Positions 35,224 through 45,419 of a stretch of 64,000 bases of DNA are shown here, in pieces; within the stretch, counting starts at the first letter, position 1, and every line of letters begins with the position of its first letter. Position numbers and translations under genes: made by a program. This stretch comes from Roseospira goensis. GTDB lineage: Bacteria; Pseudomonadota; Alphaproteobacteria; Rhodospirillales; Rhodospirillaceae. The stretch is taken from assembly GCF_014197795.1 (NCBI RefSeq), contig NZ_JACIGI010000004.1, positions 124,001 to 188,000 on the forward strand. Direction: 5' to 3'. The notes under the pieces were generated by a model. It was not told the DNA's origin and ran no database searches. It saw nothing but the letters and a program-made list of their open reading frames with translations.

Positions 35224-37161
35224 ATGCCCAGCACCGCCGCGACCCCCAGCACGACCGCGACCGCCGACACGCCCCGGGCTTGGCTCGGTCTGCGCGATCC
35301 GGCCCGCGCCACGCTGGCCCTGATCCTGATCACCGCCGCGGTCCGGATCGGGCTCGGTATCCTGATGGACTTCGGCAACGGCGAGTCCTACTACCTCGCC
35401 AGCACCCGCGACCCCCACCTGAGCTATTTCGACCAGCCGCCGCTGTTCCTGTGGCTGGGCTGGGCCATGCTGGAACTGACCGGCAGCGACGACCCGGCGA
35501 TCATCCGGCTGCCGTTCATCGCCCTGTTCGCCGGCACCACCTGGATGCTGTTCACCCTGACGCGGCGCCTGTACTCGGCCTGGGCCGGGTTCTACGCGGC
35601 CCTGTTCCTGAACATCTCCGCCGTGTTCACGGTCAGCGTCGGCGGCTGGTTCCAGCCCGACGGCCCCCTGATGCTGTTCTGGCTGCTGACCGCCTGGGCG
35701 CTGGCGCGGGTGATGCTGGATCCGGACCAGCGCGCGCGGGCCTGGGCCTGGTGGCTGGCGATCGGGCTGTTGCTGGGCCTGACCCTGCTGTCGAAGTATC
35801 ACGCGGTGTTTCTGGTTGCCGGGGCCGGCCTGTACGCCCTCACCCAGCCGGGCCAACGGCACTGGATCCGTCACGGCGGCCCCTATGTCGCGCTGCTGAT
35901 CGCGCTGGTGGTCGCCTCGCCGGTGCTGGTCTGGAACGCGCAGAACGATTGGGTTTCGTTCGCCTTCCAGGGCGGGCGTTCGGTGGAAAGCGCCGGCATC
36001 CGGCCCGAGTGGCTGCTGCGCAGCCTGGTCGGCCAGATGACCTGGCTGCTGCCCTGGGTGTGGCTGCCCCTGGTGTGGGTGTTCGCCGCCGCCCTGCTGC
36101 GCGGCCCGCGCGCCCCGGCCGACTGGTTCCTGGCCTGTCTGGCGCTCGGTCCCATTGCGTTCTTCACCCTGGTGGCCCTGTGGGCGCCGCTGGGCTTTCA
36201 CTTCCACTGGCAGGCCCCCGGCTACCTCATGCTGTTTCCGCTGCTGGGGCGCCTGGCCGACCGCGGCCTGCACCGCCGGCCCCGGATCACGGGCACGTGG
36301 CTGACCGGCTCGGTGGCCGTGACCGCCGCGGTGATCGCCGTCCTGGCCAGCCATATCGCCACCAACTGGATCGCCCGCGTCGTCCCGTTGGAGAAGGACC
36401 CGACGCTGGAGGCGCTGGAGTGGCGCCTACTCCGCGATGACCTGACCGCGTTCGGCGTGCTGGACTGGCCCGGAACCTTCGCGGCCGCCACCCACTGGGT
36501 CGAAGGTGGCAAGGTGGACAGCGCCGTCGGCGGCGCGTTGCCGGTGGTGGTGCTCTCCGACGACCCGCGCAACCTCGCGTTCACCCTCGACCTGCGGGAC
36601 GCCGAAGGCTGGGACGCGCTGGTGATGGGCACCGGCCACCGGTTGCGGGATCTGGAGACCCGTTTCGCCCAAAGCTTCGAGAGCCTGGAACCCCTGGACA
36701 CGTTCCGGCTGACGCGCGGCCGCGACGTCGTCGTCACGGATGTCCAGGCATGGCTCGGCCGCGGCTTCTCCGTGCGGCACTGGGTCGACTTCGACGGCAC
36801 CGATGCGGAGACCTACTTCGGTGACGGCTGGGGGGCCTTCGGCGGCGGCCCGGGCTCGCGCGCCATTGCCGCGGACCAGGCGACCTTGCGCTTCGACATC
36901 GAACCGCGCGTGCCCTACGGAGACCTGCGCGTGCGCGCCCGATCGACCAGTGGCCAGCAGACTCTGGCCCTGTCGTGGGAGGGCATGGCGGTCGGGCGCC
37001 TGGTCCTGCCCGATGACGGGTCACCGGTCGAACTGGCGACCGCCGTCCCGGCCGAACGTCGCGTCGGCCGGCACCAGGGCACCCTGACGCTGGTCCCGGA
37101 GCAGCCCGGTGTGGTCGTCGAACGGGTGATCCTGGAGCCCACGCGACGGCGCGCCGACTGA
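35224..37161 (+). CDS. ArnT-like family 39 glycosyltransferase
   Basis: A 645-residue polytopic protein. The first periplasmic loop carries the catalytic-type acidic segment DFGNGESYYLASTRDPHLSYFDQPPLF, followed by about ten helices and a C-terminal soluble domain from about residue 430 that reads as a beta-sandwich-like extension (VVVTDVQAWLGRGFSVRHW). WNAQNDWVSFAFQGGR matches the ArnT-like loop. With the divergent GT2-GtrA gene it probably forms a system that transfers a polyprenyl-phosphate sugar to an envelope acceptor. Start ATG at 35224. Acceptor and sugar are unknown. Confidence 0.87.
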   Translation: MPSTAATPSTTATADTPRAWLGLRDPARATLALILITAAVRIGLGILMDFGNGESYYLASTRDPHLSYFDQPPLFLWLGWAMLELTGSDDPAIIRLPFIALFAGTTWMLFTLTRRLYSAWAGFYAALFLNISAVFTVSVGGWFQPDGPLMLFWLLTAWALARVMLDPDQRARAWAWWLAIGLLLGLTLLSKYHAVFLVAGAGLYALTQPGQRHWIRHGGPYVALLIALVVASPVLVWNAQNDWVSFAFQGGRSVESAGIRPEWLLRSLVGQMTWLLPWVWLPLVWVFAAALLRGPRAPADWFLACLALGPIAFFTLVALWAPLGFHFHWQAPGYLMLFPLLGRLADRGLHRRPRITGTWLTGSVAVTAAVIAVLASHIATNWIARVVPLEKDPTLEALEWRLLRDDLTAFGVLDWPGTFAAATHWVEGGKVDSAVGGALPVVVLSDDPRNLAFTLDLRDAEGWDALVMGTGHRLRDLETRFAQSFESLEPLDTFRLTRGRDVVVTDVQAWLGRGFSVRHWVDFDGTDAETYFGDGWGAFGGGPGSRAIAADQATLRFDIEPRVPYGDLRVRARSTSGQQTLALSWEGMAVGRLVLPDDGSPVELATAVPAERRVGRHQGTLTLVPEQPGVVVERVILEPTRRRAD

Positions 37162-37195
37162 CGGGACGGCGCAGGCGCGCCGGCCGCCGTCCCGC

Positions 37196-37450
37196 TCAGC
37201 GGTCCAGCGTGTCCCGGAGCGCCCGGATCTCGTCCACCGACAGGTCGACCGCGGCGGCGATCTGGTCTTCCGTGAGCACACCTAGGGCCAAGAGGTTGCG
37301 GGCAACCTGGCGCTTCGCCGTTTCGGCGCCTTGCACCCGGCCTTCCTGCAAGCCCTGTTCCAAGCCCTGTTCCAAGCCCTTCGCTAAGCCCTTCGCCAAG
37401 CCGTTCCGCCCGGCCTCCTCGAACCAGGTCTCAATGCGTTCCGCCAGCAT
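37196..37450 (-). CDS. possible internal gene rpnS-like (C-terminal Rpn antitoxin)
   Basis: Within the rpn gene an ATG at 37450 is preceded by GGAGG at a spacing of 8 bases, a much stronger site than the one before the full-length start. Translation from it would give an 84-residue protein (MLAERIETWFEEAGRNG, the repeat stretch, then the C-terminal helices ending LRDTLDR). In published rpnL/rpnS loci just such an in-frame C-terminal protein blocks the toxic full-length nuclease. The existence of the second product is inferred here. Confidence 0.5.
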   Translation of the reverse strand: MLAERIETWFEEAGRNGLAKGLAKGLEQGLEQGLQEGRVQGAETAKRQVARNLLALGVLTEDQIAAAVDLSVDEIRALRDTLDR

Positions 37451-38173
37451 GCTGTCGGCCTCCATGATGTCGGTGATCGCCTCCACCTCGCGGACATGGG
37501 ACGCCGGAACCCGGCGCCTCAAGAGCCGCTTGACCCACAGGCCGAACGCGCGCCGCAACGCCTGCCGATCCGGGTCCCGCAGCAGCACATCGAGCGCCTG
37601 CAGCACACGGCGGACGTCCCCCGGTGTCCGGCTATGCTCCAACCGGAACAGCGCCTCGGACAGGTTGCGGACCGGACCATCAGGATGCAGCGCCAGCCGG
37701 GCCTCGTCCACGAGATGATACGTCAGGCGCGGCCGCGCCGGCTGCAGGCCGGCCGGCGGCTCCACGAAGCAGTCCTTGACGTCGACGGCGGCCGTCCAGG
37801 ATGGACCGCCATTGTACAGCACAATCGGCAGGATGGGCGGCAGGCGGCCATCGTGAAGGGCGCGTCGCCGAACCAAATCCTGCGCCAGCAGCCCCATGTA
37901 AACCATGATCCGGATCGCCATCCAGGGATCGGGGCTACTCTGGAACTCCAGCAGCAGATAGACCCAGAGCCACCGATCTCCGATACGGACACGCCAGATC
38001 AGGTCGTCATGCCGTTCCTTCTCGTCATCGCTGACGAAACTGGCCTTCTCCGCCGCCAGCGTCGAGAAGTCCGCCGCCCGCACCCAATCACCGGGGACGA
38101 AACCGGTGATCAGGTCCCGAACCATCTCCGGGTGGGAGAACAGCAGCTTGTAGCCGGTATCGTGCGAGGCCAT
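37196..38173 (-). CDS. Rpn-family PD-(D/E)XK nuclease
   Basis: A 325-residue protein of the Rpn (recombination-promoting nuclease, PDDEXK_2/Transposase_31) family. The N-terminal nuclease domain has the family landmarks GYKLLFSHPEMVRDLI, RHDDLIWRVR (Asp57) and YLLLEFQSSPDP (Glu76, Gln78). The C-terminal half is helical and ends with a Gly/Lys/Glu/Gln-rich repeat stretch (GLAKGLAKGLEQGLEQGLQEGR) encoded by 12-bp DNA repeats. Described Rpn proteins are DNA-cutting antiphage or mobile-element-linked factors. The start at 38173 has only a weak ribosome site, whereas a strong internal one lies at 37459-37463. Confidence 0.92.
   Translation of the reverse strand: MASHDTGYKLLFSHPEMVRDLITGFVPGDWVRAADFSTLAAEKASFVSDDEKERHDDLIWRVRIGDRWLWVYLLLEFQSSPDPWMAIRIMVYMGLLAQDLVRRRALHDGRLPPILPIVLYNGGPSWTAAVDVKDCFVEPPAGLQPARPRLTYHLVDEARLALHPDGPVRNLSEALFRLEHSRTPGDVRRVLQALDVLLRDPDRQALRRAFGLWVKRLLRRRVPASHVREVEAITDIMEADSMLAERIETWFEEAGRNGLAKGLAKGLEQGLEQGLQEGRVQGAETAKRQVARNLLALGVLTEDQIAAAVDLSVDEIRALRDTLDR
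37349..37408. repeat. 12-bp tandem repeat inside the rpn gene
   Basis: Five 12-bp units (caagccctgttc twice, caagcccttcgc, taagcccttcgc, caagccgttccg on the plus strand) encode GLEQ/GLAK tetrapeptides. The unit is a multiple of three, so changes in copy number would keep the frame. Confidence 0.85.
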
Positions 38174-38234
38174 GCCCAGGCGCCTGTTCCGCCCGTCGCC
38201 TGAGGAGTCGCCGCGACTCGGCGTTCGGCCGACC

Positions 38235-38732
38235 TCACTCGTCGGCCATCACCCACATGCGGATGATCGCATCCGGATCCTCGACCTTGCCGTTGCGGGC
38301 GGAGGGACCGGTCTTGATGCCATCGACCGCCTCCATGCCGTCCACCACGGCGCCCCAGATGGTGTACTGGCCATCCAGGTGGGGGACATCGGCGAGACAG
38401 ATGAAGAACTGGCTGTTGGCCGAGTTCGGGTTCTGCGTGCGCGCCATCGAGCAGGTGCCGCGCAGATGCTGCGCCTCCGAAGGCGGCGAGAACTCGGCCT
38501 TCAGGTCGGGCAGGTCGGATCCGCCCATGCCGGTCCCGGTCGGATCGCCGGTCTGGGCCATGAAGCCATCGATGACCCGGTGGAACACCACACCGTTGTA
38601 AAAGCCTCGGCGCGTCAGGGTCTTGATGCGCTCAACGTGGTTGGGCGCCAGATCCGGGCGCATCCCGATGGTGACCACGCCATCCTTCAGTTCCATCCGA
38701 AGGGTGTTCTCGGGGTCCAGGGCTTGGGCCAT
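38235..38732 (-). CDS. ppiB: cyclophilin-type peptidyl-prolyl isomerase
   Basis: Cytosolic prolyl cis-trans isomerase of 165 residues. The cyclophilin core is present: FYNGVVFHRVIDGFMAQTGDPTGTGMGGS (the catalytic Arg is in FHRV), then QFFICLADVPHLDGQYTIWGAVVDGMEAVD. No signal peptide with the ATG at 38732, preceded by GAGAGG. It follows gyrA and coaD, as in many alphaproteobacteria. Symbol by family; ppiA/ppiB distinction rests on the lack of a signal sequence. Confidence 0.92.
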   Translation of the reverse strand: MAQALDPENTLRMELKDGVVTIGMRPDLAPNHVERIKTLTRRGFYNGVVFHRVIDGFMAQTGDPTGTGMGGSDLPDLKAEFSPPSEAQHLRGTCSMARTQNPNSANSQFFICLADVPHLDGQYTIWGAVVDGMEAVDGIKTGPSARNGKVEDPDAIIRMWVMADE

Positions 38733-38790
38733 GCGTCCTGCCTCTCGGTCTGTCGGTCGGGGGGTGTCCGCCGGGGCGGCGGCCGGCACT

Positions 38791-39303
38791 TTAGCCCTGC
38801 TCGGCGAAGCGCTGCAACAGGCGGCGGTGAACGGTCGGCGTCACGAAGGCCGAAATGTCGCCCTGCAACCGGCCGATCTCCTTGACGAAGCGCGAGGAAA
38901 TGAAGTGCGAACGCTCTGACGCCATCAGGAACACGGTCTCGACCGTGTTGTTGAGGCGTGCGTTCATGCCGGCCATCTGGAACTCATACTCGAAATCGGA
39001 CACCGCCCGCAGGCCGCGGATGATAACCGACGCCTCCATCTCGACGGCGAAGTTGATCAGCAAGTTTTCGAACGCGCGCACCTCGATGTGGGTGGCACCG
39101 CCGATACCGTTCTCACGCACCGAATCCTCGACCATGGCGACGCGCTCTTCCAGCGAGAACATCGGCCCCTTGCCCGCATTGACCGCCACGGCGACGATCA
39201 GATGATCGACCACCCGGGTGGCCCGGCTGATGATGTCCAGATGCCCGATGGTCACCGGGTCGAAGGTCCCGGGGTAGACCCCCACGTGTCTGCGCACCGC
39301 CAT
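38791..39303 (-). CDS. coaD: phosphopantetheine adenylyltransferase
   Basis: Fourth step of coenzyme A synthesis: 4'-phosphopantetheine plus ATP to dephospho-CoA. The 170-residue protein has the nucleotidyltransferase motif GTFDPVTIGHLD (TIGH at 18-21), the pantetheine-binding region VIIRGLRAVSDFEYEFQMAGMN and the ATP-site ERSHFISSRFVKEI (ISSR). It ends 18 bases after gyrA and is followed by the cyclophilin gene 59 bases away, so all three are probably one transcript. Confidence 0.97.
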   Translation of the reverse strand: MAVRRHVGVYPGTFDPVTIGHLDIISRATRVVDHLIVAVAVNAGKGPMFSLEERVAMVEDSVRENGIGGATHIEVRAFENLLINFAVEMEASVIIRGLRAVSDFEYEFQMAGMNARLNNTVETVFLMASERSHFISSRFVKEIGRLQGDISAFVTPTVHRRLLQRFAEQG

Positions 39304-39320
39304 GGCGTCGCGTTCTCCCC

Positions 39321-42113
<2,793 letters not shown>

Positions 42114-42304
42114 GGTCGGGTGTCGCCTGAAGGGTCACGGTCCGGCGGACCAAAATCCGGTCCTGCGGCCCAGCGTACACCCGACGGGCGCCGCTGGCCG
42201 GAACGGAACCACCGGACCGGACGCGGGAAGAAAGGGAGCCGGACCTTAGCAAATGGCGCCCCGCGCGGCAACGTGGGGGTCGCGGCCTCCGTCTCGCGGC
42301 CCGG

Positions 42305-42745
42305 TCACACCTGTCCGGCCGTCAGCCCCCGACGCTGGACCGCCACCACGAACGCGCGAGCGGAGACGATCCGAATCCCCCGAAAGGGGTCGAGCGCCAG
42401 AAGAGCCTTGTCGTTGGTGACGATCAGATCGGCGCGTCCGCTCAAAGCCAGGGCCAGGACGAAATCATCAGAAGGGTCCCTGCACGCCGTCACGGAGTGG
42501 GTAACCCGGATCCTTTCGGATGTCCTTCGAATGCCGTCGAAGAACTCCCACACTTCGCTGGAAGAGTACCTGTTGGACAGTTTCGAGAAGCACAGCACGG
42601 TCAGGAGTTCTGTCATCAGCATGTTCGAAACCAGCATCGTGCCGGTCTCGACCCCCATGCGGACAGCGACGGCGTTCACACTGTCCGGTCCGAGGAACAT
42701 CCCGACCAGCACGCTGGTGTCGAAAACGTGGCGCAGGCCGGGCAT
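42305..42745 (-). CDS. PIN-domain putative toxin
   Basis: A 146-residue PIN-domain ribonuclease-like protein. The acidic residues are in place: D9 (HVFDTSVLVGMF), E46 (MTELLTVL), DDFVLALALSG and TNDKALLAL. ATG at 42745 gives the usual family length; a longer start at 42829 exists. The surrounding DNA is less GC-rich than the rest of the window, which suggests recent acquisition. I find no cognate antitoxin upstream or downstream, so this may be an orphan toxin or one with a distant partner. Confidence 0.72.
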   Translation of the reverse strand: MPGLRHVFDTSVLVGMFLGPDSVNAVAVRMGVETGTMLVSNMLMTELLTVLCFSKLSNRYSSSEVWEFFDGIRRTSERIRVTHSVTACRDPSDDFVLALALSGRADLIVTNDKALLALDPFRGIRIVSARAFVVAVQRRGLTAGQV

Positions 42746-42978
42746 CGCCCGATCCGAACGATTGCCTGGCCCCCACCGCGCCTGTGCGCGCGCCGCGTGA
42801 CGGATCTTTGGCTGTCTTTCTCCGGTCATCCCGCTTGGTCTCTTGCGGTTGCCCCCTCACCACAAGTCTTGTGCTCCCGACGTGACACATCCGGACCCAT
42901 GGGAAGGCCGCCGCACACTGGATCCGCCCGCTCGCCGAGGTCCGGGCAAACGGAATCACCGGTGTGACCCGCCGCCCC

Positions 42979-43836
42979 TCAAGGTCGTGTCACCCGGATC
43001 GCCGTGATGCGGCCGCGCCAGAACGGATAGGTCTCGCCCCCGGCCGCGCGGGCCACGGTGAAGGCGTGGGGGAGCCGCACGCCGTCCACAATCCGGTAGT
43101 CGTCGCGCGTCGCTACTTCGCCGGAGCCATGGTACGGCGTTGTCAGGTCGCCGTCCGCCTCGGCGCGGAACGCCACAAGGGCGCCGTCCTCCCGGAAGCT
43201 GGCGACCAGAGCGGTCTCCATGCCCCGCCACGTGGCCACAGCGCGGGCGTGGCGATCGTCCAAGGGCTCCCATCGCACCGGTCCGCCGGGCAGCAGGGCC
43301 ATGGGATAGAGCGGGCTCTCGATCAGCCAGCGCCGCAGCGAGAGGCGGTCCAGCTCAGGCGAGCCGGTGAGATCGACGACACTGACCGTGGACAGGACCC
43401 GGGCGTTCATCGCCATGGAACCGTCCACATAGGCGTCATAGACACGCGCCCAGACGCCGGGGAGAAGCGGTGTGGTCGCGTCGAACACCAGGGCCGGCAC
43501 GCCGGCCGCGGCGATCTGGCGGGCCGTGGTGGGCTCGAAGGCCGTGGCGCCGGGGCGGCGGAAGTCCCCCGCCATCGTCATCGTGACCGTCGCGGCCGCC
43601 GGCACCGGTCCGTCCGGGAAGGCGAACGCGATGTAGCGCCGCACCGGCGCCGGCAGAGCCTCCAGCGCCGCCGCCTGGGGCACGGGTGATGGCGTTGCGG
43701 CCCCCGCCTCGGCGACCCGGTCCCGCCAGGTGTCGATGGCCGTCTCCATGTGCTGGTGGTTCCAGGCGACGATGCCTGCGGCCAGTCCGAAGGCGGCGAC
43801 CAGCGCTACACCGGCGCGGCGGACCAAGCGGCTCAC
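42979..43836 (-). CDS. DUF6544 family protein
   Basis: A 285-residue protein with an N-terminal membrane anchor (AGVALVAAFGLAAGIVAW) and a soluble beta-rich domain typical of DUF6544/DUF6920: LPAPVRRYIAFAFPDG, VYDAYVDGSMAMNARVLSTVSVVDLTGSPELDRLSLRRWLIESPLYPMALLP and a final RDDYRIVDGVRLPHAF. The function is unknown. GTG at 43836 has GAGGAG 8 bases upstream and overlaps the TetR stop by four bases (GTGA), so the pair is co-translated and the protein is likely its regulator's target. Confidence 0.85.
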   Translation of the reverse strand: MSRLVRRAGVALVAAFGLAAGIVAWNHQHMETAIDTWRDRVAEAGAATPSPVPQAAALEALPAPVRRYIAFAFPDGPVPAAATVTMTMAGDFRRPGATAFEPTTARQIAAAGVPALVFDATTPLLPGVWARVYDAYVDGSMAMNARVLSTVSVVDLTGSPELDRLSLRRWLIESPLYPMALLPGGPVRWEPLDDRHARAVATWRGMETALVASFREDGALVAFRAEADGDLTTPYHGSGEVATRDDYRIVDGVRLPHAFTVARAAGGETYPFWRGRITAIRVTRP

Positions 43837-44474
43837 GGGGCGCTCTCCTCGGCGCGGCCGCCGGCTCGGGTGGCGACGATGAACGCCATCATGGCGTCCA
43901 CGGTCGCGTCGGCGGCGGCCAGGGGACTGGTGTCGGCGGTTGGCGCCCGCCCCTGCAGCAGCAGCGACAGCGCCCCGTGCAACGTGGACCACAGCGTGAA
44001 GGCGATGCGGTCGGGGTCGGCGCCAGGCAGATAACCCTCGGCCTGGACCGCGACCACCCCGGCGCGCAGGAAGTCGAGGGACTTCAGGCCCACGTCGCTC
44101 TCGAAGAGGGTACCGGCGAGCCCGCTGTCGCGGGGCGGATCGAACATCAGGCGGTAGAGGGCCGGGTTCTTCAGCGCGAACCGGGCATAGGCCCGCCCCC
44201 CCTCGCGCAGGCGCGCCAGGGCGTCCCCGCGGGTGCCCGCCCCAACGTCCATCTTCTCGGCGTAGAGCCACGCGAAGCCGGCGTCGTGCACGGCCCGCAG
44301 CAGCGCGGTCTTGTCGCGGAAATGGCCGTAGAGGGCCGGCGGGCGGCACCCCACCGCGGCGGCCACCTGCGCCAGCGTCAGATCGCGGGCGTCGCGATCC
44401 TCCAGCAGGCGGATCGTCTCCGAGATCGCCAGCGCGCGGATGTCGCGCGCCTGATCCTTGCGCGGTCGCGCCAT
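43833..44474 (-). CDS. TetR-family regulator
   Basis: A 213-residue TetR/AcrR regulator. The N-terminal helix-turn-helix is seen (AISETIRLLEDRDARDLTLAQVAAAVGCRPPALYGHFRDKTALLRAVHD), and the helical effector domain ends LWSTLHGALSLLLQG. ATG at 44474 is preferred: a GGAGG lies about 10 bases upstream. A 9-bp inverted repeat starts 29 bases upstream, a likely operator. It is coupled to the DUF6544 gene. Confidence 0.9.
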   Translation of the reverse strand: MARPRKDQARDIRALAISETIRLLEDRDARDLTLAQVAAAVGCRPPALYGHFRDKTALLRAVHDAGFAWLYAEKMDVGAGTRGDALARLREGGRAYARFALKNPALYRLMFDPPRDSGLAGTLFESDVGLKSLDFLRAGVVAVQAEGYLPGADPDRIAFTLWSTLHGALSLLLQGRAPTADTSPLAAADATVDAMMAFIVATRAGGRAEESAP

Positions 44475-44502
44475 GGACGGGCGTGCCTCCGGGACCATAG
44501 AA

Positions 44503-44535
44503 AACCGAACGTCATTAATTTAACAGCGTTCGGTT
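44503..44535. promoter_or_regulatory. candidate TetR operator
   Basis: A perfect inverted repeat aaccgaacg/cgttcggtt with a 15-base AT-rich spacer lies 29-61 bases upstream of the TetR start, where a promoter would be. TetR regulators usually repress their own operon from such a site. Confidence 0.65.
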
Positions 44536-44576
44536 CCCTTGGCGACCGGTTTCATCGCATCGCCCGGCGCGGCGGA

Positions 44577-45101
44577 TCAGAACGGGATGTCGTCCTCGGG
44601 GTCGCCCGGACCGGGCCCGGGCGGGCTCGAGTCCCAACCGCCGCCGCGACCCGACCCGCCGTAGCCGGCATCCGGCGGCCCGGCGTCGTAATCGCGGCCG
44701 CCGTTGCTCATGCCGCCGCCTGGGCCGCCACCCTGGCCGCCACCTCCACCGGCGCGGCTATCCAGCATGGTCATCTCGGCCCCCGGCCCCTGGAGCACCA
44801 CCTCGGTGCTGTAGCGGTCCTGGCCGGACTGATCCTGCCATTTGCGGGTCTGGAGCGCGCCGCAGAGATAGACCTTCGAGCCCTTACGGAGATAGCGCTC
44901 GGCGATGTCGGCCAGCGGGCCGAAGATGGCGACGCTGTGCCACTCCGTGCGCTCGCGCCGCTCCCCGGTCTGGCGATCCTTCCAGGTATCGGTGGTGGCG
45001 ACGCGCAGGTTGGCCACCTTGCCGCCGTTCTGGAAGGTGCGGCACTCGGGATCGCGGCCGAGGTTGCCGATCAGGATGACCTTGTTGACGCTGCCTGCCA
45101 T
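44577..45101 (-). CDS. ssb: single-stranded DNA-binding protein
   Basis: Replication and repair protein of 174 residues. The OB-fold (about 1-110) begins [19 protein letters not shown] with [26 protein letters not shown], and the glycine-rich linker leads to the acidic tail DPEDDIPF that binds partner proteins. The ATG at 45101 gives the standard start; the longer frame is antisense. It is monocistronic, divergent from the binding-protein gene at 45420 and upstream of the TetR gene on the same strand. Confidence 0.97.
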   Translation of the reverse strand: MAGSVNKVILIGNLGRDPECRTFQNGGKVANLRVATTDTWKDRQTGERRERTEWHSVAIFGPLADIAERYLRKGSKVYLCGALQTRKWQDQSGQDRYSTEVVLQGPGAEMTMLDSRAGGGGGQGGGPGGGMSNGGRDYDAGPPDAGYGGSGRGGGWDSSPPGPGPGDPEDDIPF

Positions 45102-45419
45102 GGGGAACTCCGGAGCCGTACCAATGCCTGTCCTGGCGGTCTCATAATCACTTCTGCGCGAGCCGCCGTCTGTCGCCCACTCTATCCGCGGCCGCGCCTG
45201 GGGGAAAGCCCTCTGCCTGGGACCGCATCGCCGGGTGGCGCCTCCATTACGACATGTCGCTCCCGTGCCGTCACACGAAAGATCGCTGCGGGATTGCCAC
45301 GGGGCGCGCGCCTTCCCTATCTTCCCGGGGCTCACCATATCGGGCCAGGCGCGCGTCTCTTCAGTCACGCCGCGCCGCAGGACCAAGAACGACTCATCAC
45401 ATCACGGGGAAGCACGACC
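45102..45419. other. divergent intergenic region between ssb and LivK-type genes
   Basis: Holds both promoters. I see no inverted repeat and no clear promoter boxes. Confidence 0.35.

Noticed and set aside
42830-42978. Possible antitoxin for the PIN gene
   Set aside because: No frame here has the length, start signal or composition of a DNA-binding antitoxin.
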